DNA from: an uncultured Dorea sp.
GTDB taxonomy: Bacteria > Bacillota_A > Clostridia > Lachnospirales > Lachnospiraceae
Length of the DNA stretch: 35,174 nucleotides
Reading direction: 5' to 3'
NCBI GenBank assembly: GCA_910578865.1
Contig: CAJTRM010000017.1
Span: 1 to 35,174 of the forward strand
The notes below the pieces were generated by a model. The model did not search any database and was not told where the DNA came from. It saw only the letters and a program-made list of their open reading frames with translations. A program made the position numbers and the translations under genes. Shown here one piece after another: positions 7,161 through 14,362 of this stretch (the first letter of the stretch is position 1; each line of letters starts with the position of its first letter).

Positions 7161-7913
7161 TCACCTGCGTCCCCCAATCCTTCTGATGACTTCTTCAATC
7201 ACTGCCTCCACCGTCCGGGGATCTGTAAGGCCAGACGCTCTCCCGTCCGGCCGGATGACAGAATCCGGGTCCTCACCGCTGATCAGACGGTTGACCTTCA
7301 CCATCTGGTCATGGTTCAGATACCTGGTATGTCCCACAAGCCGTGATACCAGATTGGCGGTGGTAAACATTTCCAGTGTCTCCATTTTATAAAAAGCATC
7401 GTATACATCTGTGCTCATAGTAAGGGCGCCGTGATTCGCCAGCAGGATCGTCTGACACTGTGGATTTTCCTTTAAGACCCGTGTTACTTCTCTGGGCACC
7501 TCGATGGTCGTAGGCGTAGTATATTCAGTAACCGCAATCCCCTGGAGGGCAAAAAGCACCTCCGGCAGGGCTACCTTATCAAAGGACACCTCCGACATAG
7601 CGTACCCTGTAGTAACCGGCGGATGGGCGTGTACCACTGCCTTTATGTCCGGCCGCTCCCGGTAAGCCGCCAGATGCATACGGATATCCCTTGCAGGCTT
7701 CAGGCCGTTTAATACATTTCCGTCCATATCCACCTTAGTGATATGCTTCGTCTCCAGTTTCCCCTTGCAGAATCCGGAAGCCGTGATCAGCACCTCATTC
7801 TCACCGGTGCGGATACTGATATTGCCGTCCGTACCCACCAGAAGCCCTTTATCATACAACTGCTTCCCTACCTCTACAATATCTCTTTTATACTGTTCCT
7901 GCGTCTTGTACAT
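7161..7913 (-). CDS. Class II (zinc) sugar-phosphate aldolase with C-terminal targeting helix
   Basis: This 250-residue protein belongs to the FucA/RhaD/AraD superfamily. Members cleave ketose 1-phosphates to DHAP and an aldehyde (lactaldehyde from 6-deoxyhexoses, glycolaldehyde from pentoses) or epimerise pentulose phosphates. The zinc ligands are visible as H95 and H97 (VVHAHPP) and H161 (ANHGAL). At the position of the catalytic glutamate of FucA (E73, in SSE) this protein has D76 (ARDIRMH), by eye alignment. AraD epimerases also carry Asp there. The last 20 residues (DPRTVEAVIEEVIRRIGGRR) form an amphipathic helix after a Gly/Pro/Asp-rich linker, typical of a BMC encapsulation peptide. 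I chose the ATG at 7913, preceded by GAGGTGG. A TTG at 7940 is less likely. It is the first gene of the BMC operon. Confidence 0.9.
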   Translation of the reverse strand: MYKTQEQYKRDIVEVGKQLYDKGLLVGTDGNISIRTGENEVLITASGFCKGKLETKHITKVDMDGNVLNGLKPARDIRMHLAAYRERPDIKAVVHAHPPVTTGYAMSEVSFDKVALPEVLFALQGIAVTEYTTPTTIEVPREVTRVLKENPQCQTILLANHGALTMSTDVYDAFYKMETLEMFTTANLVSRLVGHTRYLNHDQMVKVNRLISGEDPDSVIRPDGRASGLTDPRTVEAVIEEVIRRIGGRR

Positions 7914-7938
7914 CCCTTCCACCTCGCTTCCACCCACC

Positions 7939-7968
7939 AAAAAAAGTGAGTGTTCTTCTTACACTCAC
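7939..7968 (-). promoter_or_regulatory. 23-bp palindrome plus T-tract at the BMC promoter: terminator and/or operator
   Basis: On the minus strand GTGAGTGT, seven bases, then ACACTCAC form a perfect 8-bp stem (7946-7968) followed directly by seven T residues (7939-7945). For transcripts arriving from the RpiR gene this is a good intrinsic terminator. The palindrome also directly abuts the -10 box (7969-7974), so it covers the expected start site, the classic place for a repressor operator. RNA initiated at that promoter would begin inside the first arm and could not form the hairpin. RpiR is the natural candidate binder, but no direct evidence links them. Confidence 0.7.
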
Positions 7969-7996
7969 ATTTTAGCATCTACATATTTTTCCCCAA
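7969..7996 (-). promoter_or_regulatory. Predicted promoter of the BMC operon
   Basis: A -10 TAAAAT (7969-7974) and a weak -35 TTGGGG (7991-7996) are 16 bp apart on the minus strand, giving a leader of roughly 50 nt before the aldolase. The poor -35 fits an activator-dependent promoter. A candidate activator site ends 8 bp upstream of the -35. Confidence 0.55.
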
Positions 7997-8004
7997 GCCG
8001 GGTA

Positions 8005-8039
8005 TTTTTAGAAAATGGGCAGACTTTTTTTAGGGGGCA
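8005..8039 (-). promoter_or_regulatory. Candidate AraC-type activator site (direct repeat) before the BMC promoter
   Basis: The plus strand reads TTTTTAGAAAATG at 8005-8017 and again TTTTTAG at 8027-8033, 22 bp apart. The first copy matches 12 of 13 bases of the element repeated upstream of the ABC importer (25827-25862), and both lie 8 bp from their -35 box. The second copy matches only in its first 7 bases. Direct repeats about two helical turns apart, next to a weak -35, are what AraC-family activators use. The response regulator at 15128-16744 is the obvious candidate. Confidence 0.55.
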
Positions 8040-8041
8040 TG

Positions 8042-8074
8042 GGGAATCAGACCCGGCAGCCGGATCTGATTCCC
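8042..8074 (-). terminator. Strong hairpin directly after the RpiR gene
   Basis: Arms 8042-8056 and 8060-8074 pair over 15 bp with one wobble or mismatch around a CTG loop. The stem starts 3 nt after the RpiR stop codon. No T-tract follows on the minus strand, so alone it may stabilise or pause rather than terminate. The T-tract palindrome 75 bp further on could complete termination. Confidence 0.5.
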
Positions 8075-8077
8075 GCG

Positions 8078-8980
8078 TTATGTAATTTTGTTTTTCTTCA
8101 GTTCGGTGTTGGCATGGTCAAGATATGTTTCACACCTGTCACCACCGCTCTGGAGAATACTGATGTACATGGCTTCGATGACGCAGAGCTGGGGGATCCT
8201 TTTAGCCATTGTTTCGTTTTGAGGGTTTTTGATAAATGCTGCGGTCAGTATGGTGGCGTCTGAGAGTTTCGCAAGTGGGGACAGGGGGTAATTTGTAATG
8301 GTCAGTACAAAGGCTCCCTGCTCTTTGCCGGTCCGGGCTGCCTCATAGAGAGTCCTGGTGTTCCCGGAATGTGAAATGCAGATGACCACGTCATTCTCTG
8401 TCAGTCTGGAAGCTTCCAGAAGCTGCACGTCATAGTCTGACGGGCAGACGGCATAAAGGCCGATCCTGGAGAATTTCAGACAGGCGGAGTATGCCACAAT
8501 GTAGGCATCTCCGGAGCCCAGCAGCAAAATCCTTCCTGCACGCTTCACTGCCTGAAGGCCTTCCTCATACGGTTCTCCTCCGATGGACTGCATGCTGTCA
8601 TTCAGCGCCTGGACAGCAGCCTTAAATACCTTATGTGCAACTATAGCCGGGGGATCCTGTCTGCTGATATCGTCATAGACAAACGTACCTTTTATTTCCT
8701 GTTCCATGTAGACATCACCGCACGCCTGCTTCAATTGATAATATCCTTTATACCCCAGCTTTTTTGCGAGCCTTACGAAGGTTGCCTCACTGCACCCTGC
8801 CTTTCCGGCCGCCTCGCCGATGGTTTCTGATGCAATGTTCCCGGGGCATCTGACCATATAATCTGCCGCTTTCCTCTCGGCGCTTTTCAGGCTGTCATAG
8901 ACTGCCTGAAGCTTGATTGCCACATTGTGGGGCAGTTTTACCTCTTTTGCTGTCTTTGCCATCTCATTCCCCCATTCCAT
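8078..8980 (-). CDS. RpiR-family transcriptional regulator
   Basis: This 300-residue protein has an N-terminal helix-turn-helix (about 20-90, with SERKAADYMV and ATFVRLAKKLGYKGY) and a C-terminal SIS sugar-phosphate-sensing domain (about 130-270, with LLGSGDAY and CISHSGNTRT). RpiR regulators usually respond to a phosphosugar intermediate of the pathway they control. It is the last gene of the second catabolic operon and sits just upstream of the BMC promoter, so it probably regulates the BMC operon and possibly its own. The start is uncertain: ATG 8980 (GGAAAG about 11 nt upstream) or ATG 8962 (GGGGG upstream) are both possible. Repressor or activator role cannot be decided from sequence. 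Confidence 0.92.
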   Translation of the reverse strand: MEWGNEMAKTAKEVKLPHNVAIKLQAVYDSLKSAERKAADYMVRCPGNIASETIGEAAGKAGCSEATFVRLAKKLGYKGYYQLKQACGDVYMEQEIKGTFVYDDISRQDPPAIVAHKVFKAAVQALNDSMQSIGGEPYEEGLQAVKRAGRILLLGSGDAYIVAYSACLKFSRIGLYAVCPSDYDVQLLEASRLTENDVVICISHSGNTRTLYEAARTGKEQGAFVLTITNYPLSPLAKLSDATILTAAFIKNPQNETMAKRIPQLCVIEAMYISILQSGGDRCETYLDHANTELKKNKIT

Positions 8981-8999
8981 ACCATGATTCTTTCCATTG

Positions 9000-10499
9000 C
9001 TACAGCCGGTACATCGTCTCCCGCATTGTCCCGTACAGTCCCTGATAGATCCGGCAGCGCTCCTCGTATTGCTTCTGCACGGACTCCCTGGGCTCGTAAA
9101 CTCTATCGGTTTTTACCAGCCGGTCAATATCTTCTGTTCCCCGGTAGATACCGGCCGCCCGGCCGGCCACGATTGCCGCTCCAAAGCACGCCGCCTCCCG
9201 TACCTTCAGCGTAGTGACCGGAATCCCCATGATATCTGCCTTCATCTGAAGTCCTATAGGAGACCTTGCGCCGCCCCCTACACAGCGTACATGCTCTACA
9301 TGGATACCTGCCTCCTTCATCTGCCCTAAGTTCAGCCGCATCTCATAACAAAGGGATTCCAGCACCGCTTTTGCAATGTCATAGCGGTCAGACGCCATCG
9401 TAAGTCCCAGGATTGCTCCCTTCATCTTCAGGTCACAGGTCGGGGTCCCGCTCCCGTTCAGATAGGGAAGGAACATGACCGGGGAGGGAGCCTCCGGCAT
9501 CCTTTCAATGATATATTCATACAGCCCTTTGTCCGCCTTCTCAGCCTCCCGGCGGTCCGCCAGACAATATTCTTCTGCAAACCACTTGAGAAGCGCTCCG
9601 CCGGTATGGTTCAGAGAAAATGTAAAATACATCTCCGGCAGCGCATGGATATAGCATGGATAAAAGCTGTCATACATGACGTCTCCAACTCTCGGCGATC
9701 CAAGGACAGTGGAGATTACCTCTGCAGTCCCGTGGGAATCAAGCGCCATTCCCTCTCTGGTAATCCCCGCACCGATGGCCGCGCAAGTCTGATCATGGCC
9801 GCCGGTCACAAGTACTGCCTCCTCCGATATCCCAAGCTCTTCTGCAAGCCTGCGGTCAAGTTTTCCCACAATTGTACCGGAAGCTGTCGGAAAGGCCAGC
9901 TTCCTCTCGTCCACACCGTACTGTTCCAGGATTTCCCTTGACCATATCCGTTTTTGCAGGTCAAAGGCCTGTGTCCGGCTTGCCATGGTATAGTCGATCA
10001 CGATGGAATCACTGCCGAGCTTTCCCATAATAAAGTCTGCGTAAGTGACAAATTTATAAGTACGGTCGTACAACTCCCTGTTATGGTTTTTGATCCACAG
10101 AATCTTAATGAATGTATTCATAGGGTGAGGGCGCATCCCCGTATGCCGGAAGATTTCTTTCGCTCCGGATTGTTTCTCACATGCCTCAGCCTCCGCCTGC
10201 CCGCGGTAGTCCATTCCCAGATGTGCACGAGAGATTGCCCTGCGTCCCCGGTCAATGGCGATCACCGCATCCCCCTGGACGGACAGAGAGATACTTCTTA
10301 TCTCCCTGCCGCAGTCCGATGCCGCCCTTTTTATGACTCGTTTCGCCGCCTGCCATACATCCTCTGCATCCTGCTCTGCATAGCCCTCCGGTGTATAGAT
10401 GATCCCATATTCTTCAAATGCATAGCCTTTCACTTCTCCCTCAGGGGTAAATACCATAGCCTTCGCGCCGGTGGTTCCTACATCGATTCCAAGCAGCAT
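9000..10499 (-). CDS. FGGY-family carbohydrate kinase, copy 2 (xylulokinase-like)
   Basis: This 499-residue kinase has the phosphate loop GIDVGTTGAKAMVF (4-17), the catalytic aspartate region VTGGHDQTCAAIGAG (about 235), an adenosine-side loop SHGTAEVI where most relatives have GTS, and the C-terminal CVGGGARSPIGLQMKADIMG. It would phosphorylate a ketose or polyol with ATP. It follows the isomerase gene by 20 nt and precedes RpiR by 19 nt in the second operon. With the FucI-family isomerase upstream it forms an isomerase/kinase pair parallel to the one in the BMC operon. The substrate is unknown. Xylulose-like or branched sugars are possible. Confidence 0.88.
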   Translation of the reverse strand: MLLGIDVGTTGAKAMVFTPEGEVKGYAFEEYGIIYTPEGYAEQDAEDVWQAAKRVIKRAASDCGREIRSISLSVQGDAVIAIDRGRRAISRAHLGMDYRGQAEAEACEKQSGAKEIFRHTGMRPHPMNTFIKILWIKNHNRELYDRTYKFVTYADFIMGKLGSDSIVIDYTMASRTQAFDLQKRIWSREILEQYGVDERKLAFPTASGTIVGKLDRRLAEELGISEEAVLVTGGHDQTCAAIGAGITREGMALDSHGTAEVISTVLGSPRVGDVMYDSFYPCYIHALPEMYFTFSLNHTGGALLKWFAEEYCLADRREAEKADKGLYEYIIERMPEAPSPVMFLPYLNGSGTPTCDLKMKGAILGLTMASDRYDIAKAVLESLCYEMRLNLGQMKEAGIHVEHVRCVGGGARSPIGLQMKADIMGIPVTTLKVREAACFGAAIVAGRAAGIYRGTEDIDRLVKTDRVYEPRESVQKQYEERCRIYQGLYGTMRETMYRL

Positions 10500-10519
10500 C
10501 TCTTCACCTCATCTGTTTT

Positions 10520-11935
10520 TTAATTGTAATAAAAGTTCTTTGTTTCCTTCTCCTGATCTTCATCGTAAAAATCTGCACGGACTCCCGGAATATAGGTAAG
10601 CGCCTCATAGATGACCGGAAGCACATCCCCGTGGATCCCTACTGCATGATGCACATACGGTCCCTTTACGATCATAGTCTCTACCTTCGGCCAGTTGGGA
10701 ATCTCCACCCATGCATAAGTACCGATGGTCTTCGGTCCTTCGATGGTTTTTGCTCTGCCCATCAGCATGCCGTACTCTCCATTGTCCCCGTCAAACCTCA
10801 GGATTGAGATCTCGCCCGGCTTTAGCTCTGCCACTACAGAACCCGGGCAGTGCTCCGGAAATGCAAACGGCCGTGCAAGCTGAGCCTTCTCCTTCGCCAG
10901 AGAGATGGGCCACGGGCCGCAGTGCTGCAGCAGCTCTCCGTTTTCATTTTCCGGATGTCTGACTGACCAGTCTACAAAGAAGCTTGGTGTTTTACCCATT
11001 CCTGCCGCCTGAACCATGATAGCCGTAATAGCTCCGTGAATGTCTGTCTCACACACCACCGGAATCCCCTCGTCTGTTAATAAAGCATTTGCACAGCAGG
11101 GCATCACATGGAGCGCCTGCTGCAGAGCATCCCAGCACTGGATAGCTACTGCGTTGCATTTGTTCAGTTCTGCAAAATACTTCATGGCTGTCTTCAGGCT
11201 GGCCACCCGCCTTACGGAATCCTCCGGAATGCATACTTCCATGTTTTCATGGATATATGCAACTGTATCCTCTACCTCTTTGGAATCAGAGGCCTCCAGT
11301 TCTTTCACCTTATCTGCAAATTCTACCATCGTGATCGGGAACACCTGGATGCCGAATTTCTCCAGCAGTTCCCCCTCGTTGACCATCATAGTCCAGAAAT
11401 CTGCCGGACGTGTGTCGATCTGAAGGATCCTTCCTCTGCGGAATTCCTTTATCACATTTGCAGTGGCCAGGAAATTGCGGAACCCTTTTTCAAACTGTGT
11501 GTCCTCTACGCGGCAGTTGGGGATATAAGTAAACGGAACCTGCATTCTTCTCAACACCTTTCCCGTCGCAAATAATCCACACTGTGTGTCTCTCAGACGG
11601 CTTCCGTCTGCCTCAGGCGCCTCATCCCTCGGCCCCCACAAAAGCACCGGTACATTCAGCGCGCGGGCCACCTTGCCGCAGCTGTGCTCTGACCCGAAAT
11701 TGCAGTGAGGGATAAACAGTGCATCCACCTTTGCCGCTTTGAACTTGTCAATAACCGGATCCACGTCCTCTGCACAGCGAAGGAGCCCCTCTTCATTAAT
11801 GTCCTCAATGTCTACAAATTCCACGTCCCATTCCCGCAGCTTATCTGCGATCAGTTTCTTGTACTTCACTGCATCCTCTGCACTGAAAATACGTCTTCTT
11901 GTGGGTGCATACCCGATCAATACCTTGTGGTCCAT
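10520..11935 (-). CDS. FucI/AraA-family sugar isomerase, copy 2
   Basis: This 471-residue member of the L-fucose/L-arabinose isomerase superfamily has the metal motif E296-x-D298 (VVCETDIHGA), the preceding QCWDA, and a C-terminal histidine pair H429/H430 (YVHHAVGIHG). The N-terminal domain (1-170) is the usual Rossmann-like region. It shares these motifs with the BMC-operon copy but differs strongly elsewhere, for example in the C-terminal region after residue 330, so specificity probably differs. It lies between the SAF oxidoreductase and the kinase. The reaction is probably aldose-ketose isomerisation of an imported sugar or of the oxidoreductase product. An epimerase-like role cannot be excluded. 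Confidence 0.83.
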   Translation of the reverse strand: MDHKVLIGYAPTRRRIFSAEDAVKYKKLIADKLREWDVEFVDIEDINEEGLLRCAEDVDPVIDKFKAAKVDALFIPHCNFGSEHSCGKVARALNVPVLLWGPRDEAPEADGSRLRDTQCGLFATGKVLRRMQVPFTYIPNCRVEDTQFEKGFRNFLATANVIKEFRRGRILQIDTRPADFWTMMVNEGELLEKFGIQVFPITMVEFADKVKELEASDSKEVEDTVAYIHENMEVCIPEDSVRRVASLKTAMKYFAELNKCNAVAIQCWDALQQALHVMPCCANALLTDEGIPVVCETDIHGAITAIMVQAAGMGKTPSFFVDWSVRHPENENGELLQHCGPWPISLAKEKAQLARPFAFPEHCPGSVVAELKPGEISILRFDGDNGEYGMLMGRAKTIEGPKTIGTYAWVEIPNWPKVETMIVKGPYVHHAVGIHGDVLPVIYEALTYIPGVRADFYDEDQEKETKNFYYN

Positions 11936-11991
11936 ACATTTCCATCCTTTCTTTTGCCGCCCTCTGTGTCAGGGGCTTTGTTTTTTGTCGT

Positions 11992-13290
11992 CTATTTTCC
12001 AAGCAGCTGATCCTGCATACGGCGCAGCTGCAGGAGTACGGAAGTTTCGTCCAGTTCTACCATATCGTAGGTGATAACCTCGTCCTTCTTCACATCTGCC
12101 TTGAGCCGGGCGCCCTTTGCCAGACCTGCCGGAAGCATATTGCCATCTCTGGCAGTCTCCGCAAGCTCAATAGACGCGCGGTAGCAGTACTCCCCGATGG
12201 CATCCAGCACCTCTCCGGCCTTCAGATCCTTCTTCGCCACCGTAATACATTCGGACGTGAGATGATCCATCGGGTGTGCGGTGGATTCCCCGTACACGGC
12301 CGCCTGTATGGCAGTGATGGGTGTCTCGATGGAACACAGGTGGTACGGACGGTACAGCAGGTAGTTGGGACCCTCGCCCATATCCCTTTGTACAAGTCCG
12401 TCAATGATCCTCTGGTTATCCGTCGTCACAATGACAAACACACCGGGGTTGATGTCTCCGATCCCAAAATCCACGACCCCTGTATGATCAAGGATTCCGC
12501 CTTGTTCTTTCAGAGAAAATACCTTTGCCAGATCCTTTACATTACATTTCGGTCCGTGCATGCCTCTCACATCCGGCTTCAGGCCGGTGGCATTGGATAC
12601 CGCACACATCTCGATCATCGTCTTGGAGCCGTCCACGAACTCTATGAGCATCCGCGGGTTCATATCTCTCCTGGCTGCCTTTTCTTTCCACTCTTCCATC
12701 CCCGGATTGGCATAAATATCAAGGGGGTTATTCTTCCCCTTTCCGGCCGCCACCACCTCAAACCCAAGTGCTCTGGCGAACCGGTACACCTCTATGATTG
12801 AACCCGGCTCGTCTCCGGCTGTCAGGGAGTATACGATTCCGGCCTGCTCGCACAGCTTACGCAGCAGCGGCCCGATGGTAATATCACACTCTACATTCAT
12901 CATCACGATGTGCTTTTTATAAAAAATGCATTCCATCGTAACTCTTGCCCCCATCTCCGGTGATCCGGTAGCATCGATCACATTGGTAATCTGCTGTGCG
13001 CGCACCGCAATGCGGTAATCTGTCGTCACAACCTTCTTCCCTTCCGCCAGTGCCTTCTCCGCGTCTGCCAGAGTATTCGCTTCCACAACCTCCTGTGTGC
13101 ACTTCGCCTGCCGGTAGGCATCCTCTGCGATCTCTGTACTGATATCTACTACGATATCGCACGTAATCCCTTTCATGCCGGCAATCTGGGCCACGATGTC
13201 CTTCCCCATCTGCCCGGCCCCGATCAGGGCCACACGTACAGGCGTCCCTGCCTTTTCCAGTTCCTCCAGTTTTGTATCAATCTCATACAT
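11992..13290 (-). CDS. SAF-domain NAD(P)-dependent oxidoreductase (homoserine dehydrogenase-like)
   Basis: This 432-residue protein has an N-terminal Rossmann domain with VALIGAGQMGKDIVAQ (about 19-34), a central catalytic-type region resembling homoserine dehydrogenase (VIDATGSPEMGA, SLTAGDEPGSIIE), and a C-terminal SAF domain (about 350-425, containing KKDLKAGEVLDAIG). These proteins, often labelled predicted homoserine dehydrogenase, occur in sugar clusters and are generally uncharacterised. In this setting it probably oxidises or reduces a hydroxyl or carbonyl of the sugar or its phosphate, alongside the zinc dehydrogenase 21 nt upstream. A role in threonine synthesis is unlikely because the neighbours are all sugar genes. 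Reaction and substrate are unknown. Confidence 0.8.
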   Translation of the reverse strand: MYEIDTKLEELEKAGTPVRVALIGAGQMGKDIVAQIAGMKGITCDIVVDISTEIAEDAYRQAKCTQEVVEANTLADAEKALAEGKKVVTTDYRIAVRAQQITNVIDATGSPEMGARVTMECIFYKKHIVMMNVECDITIGPLLRKLCEQAGIVYSLTAGDEPGSIIEVYRFARALGFEVVAAGKGKNNPLDIYANPGMEEWKEKAARRDMNPRMLIEFVDGSKTMIEMCAVSNATGLKPDVRGMHGPKCNVKDLAKVFSLKEQGGILDHTGVVDFGIGDINPGVFVIVTTDNQRIIDGLVQRDMGEGPNYLLYRPYHLCSIETPITAIQAAVYGESTAHPMDHLTSECITVAKKDLKAGEVLDAIGEYCYRASIELAETARDGNMLPAGLAKGARLKADVKKDEVITYDMVELDETSVLLQLRRMQDQLLGK

Positions 13291-13311
13291 CTTTTTTCAC
13301 CCTTCCTTTCT

Positions 13312-14361
13312 CTATGCCCACGGGTCAACCAGCACTTTCAGTGCTTCGCCCCTTGTTACCATGTTCATTCCTTCTACCACATCCTTAAGCGGAACTCTGG
13401 CGCTCAGGTATTTTTCCGTCGTAATATCTCCCCGGTGGATGGCCTGCAATGCGTCCGCAATCCCTGTGGACGGATAAGAAAAAGAACCCAGCACCATAAT
13501 CTCGTCATAATGAATCTTGTTCGAGTCAAGCGTCGTCATCGGATTGCTTTTCGGAACACCTCCATAGATTACCACCCGCCCCCGCTTTCTTACTATATCA
13601 AGAGCCTGCTGCTGTGCCGCAGCATTAGGCACCGCGCAGATTACGATATCGGCGCCCGGCCCGGTCAGTTCCTTTACCTGTTTTGTCGCTGTCTCCGGAT
13701 CCTTATTACAGATCAGATGCTCAAATCCAAACTGCCTGGCCTGGTCGATCCTTCCCCTCGCCAGCATAATCACCTTAGACGCCCCTCTCGCCCTGGCAAT
13801 CTCCATGTGCAGGCATCCCACCGGCCCGTCACCGATCACCACCACGGTATCTCCGTAAGAGATCTGATTATATTCCTGGCAGGCCAGCACACCGGACACC
13901 GGCTCTGCAAACGCCGCGAAATCATAGCTCATTCCTTCCGGGATATGCTCCACGAATCCCCGCTCAAGTACAAAACCCGGCAAGGCAATATACTGCGCGA
14001 ATCCGCCCGGGAAATGCGTTCCAAGCATCTGATGGCTATCACAGATATTGACCCAGCCCCTGCGGCAGTAATAACATTCTCCGCAGCTTACATCCGGCCC
14101 TACCGCCACCCTGTCGCCTACCTGAAACCGGCTGACTCCGCCGGCGCACGCTGCCACCTGCCCGGCGATCTCATGCCCCATGATCTGATCTGTCTTCCCG
14201 TTCCGCAGTCCGTTATGAAAGTTCCGGATATCCCCTCCGCAGATGCCGCAGGCAGCCACTTTTACCAATATTCCGTCTTCCGGGCATTCCGGTACAGGTC
14301 TTTCTTCTATCTCTATCCGTTCCACGGCTTTGAACACCGCCGCCTTCATCATCTGTCCCAT
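13312..14361 (-). CDS. Zinc-dependent medium-chain alcohol/polyol dehydrogenase
   Basis: This 349-residue enzyme resembles sorbitol and threonine dehydrogenases. Catalytic zinc ligands are C41 (GICGGD) and the H63-E64 pair (GHE). Four structural zinc cysteines are at C93, C96, C99 and C107. The nucleotide-binding loop is VIGDGPVG (about 175-182). I chose the ATG at 14361 because AGAGGAG lies about 9 nt upstream. Inner ATGs at 14352 and 14349 are possible. The start is 1 nt past the SIS stop, so the two are coupled. It could oxidise a polyol to the ketose that feeds the kinase, or reduce the aldehyde released by the aldolase to recycle NADH. No BMC-targeting helix is visible, which favours a cytosolic role. 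Confidence 0.9.
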   Translation of the reverse strand: MGQMMKAAVFKAVERIEIEERPVPECPEDGILVKVAACGICGGDIRNFHNGLRNGKTDQIMGHEIAGQVAACAGGVSRFQVGDRVAVGPDVSCGECYYCRRGWVNICDSHQMLGTHFPGGFAQYIALPGFVLERGFVEHIPEGMSYDFAAFAEPVSGVLACQEYNQISYGDTVVVIGDGPVGCLHMEIARARGASKVIMLARGRIDQARQFGFEHLICNKDPETATKQVKELTGPGADIVICAVPNAAAQQQALDIVRKRGRVVIYGGVPKSNPMTTLDSNKIHYDEIMVLGSFSYPSTGIADALQAIHRGDITTEKYLSARVPLKDVVEGMNMVTRGEALKVLVDPWA

Positions 14362-14362
14362 G

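Noticed and set aside
7914..8077. Classical riboswitch or T-box in the BMC leader
   Set aside because: The region upstream of the aldolase is too short and lacks the conserved elements of known riboswitches. Promoter and palindrome explain it better.
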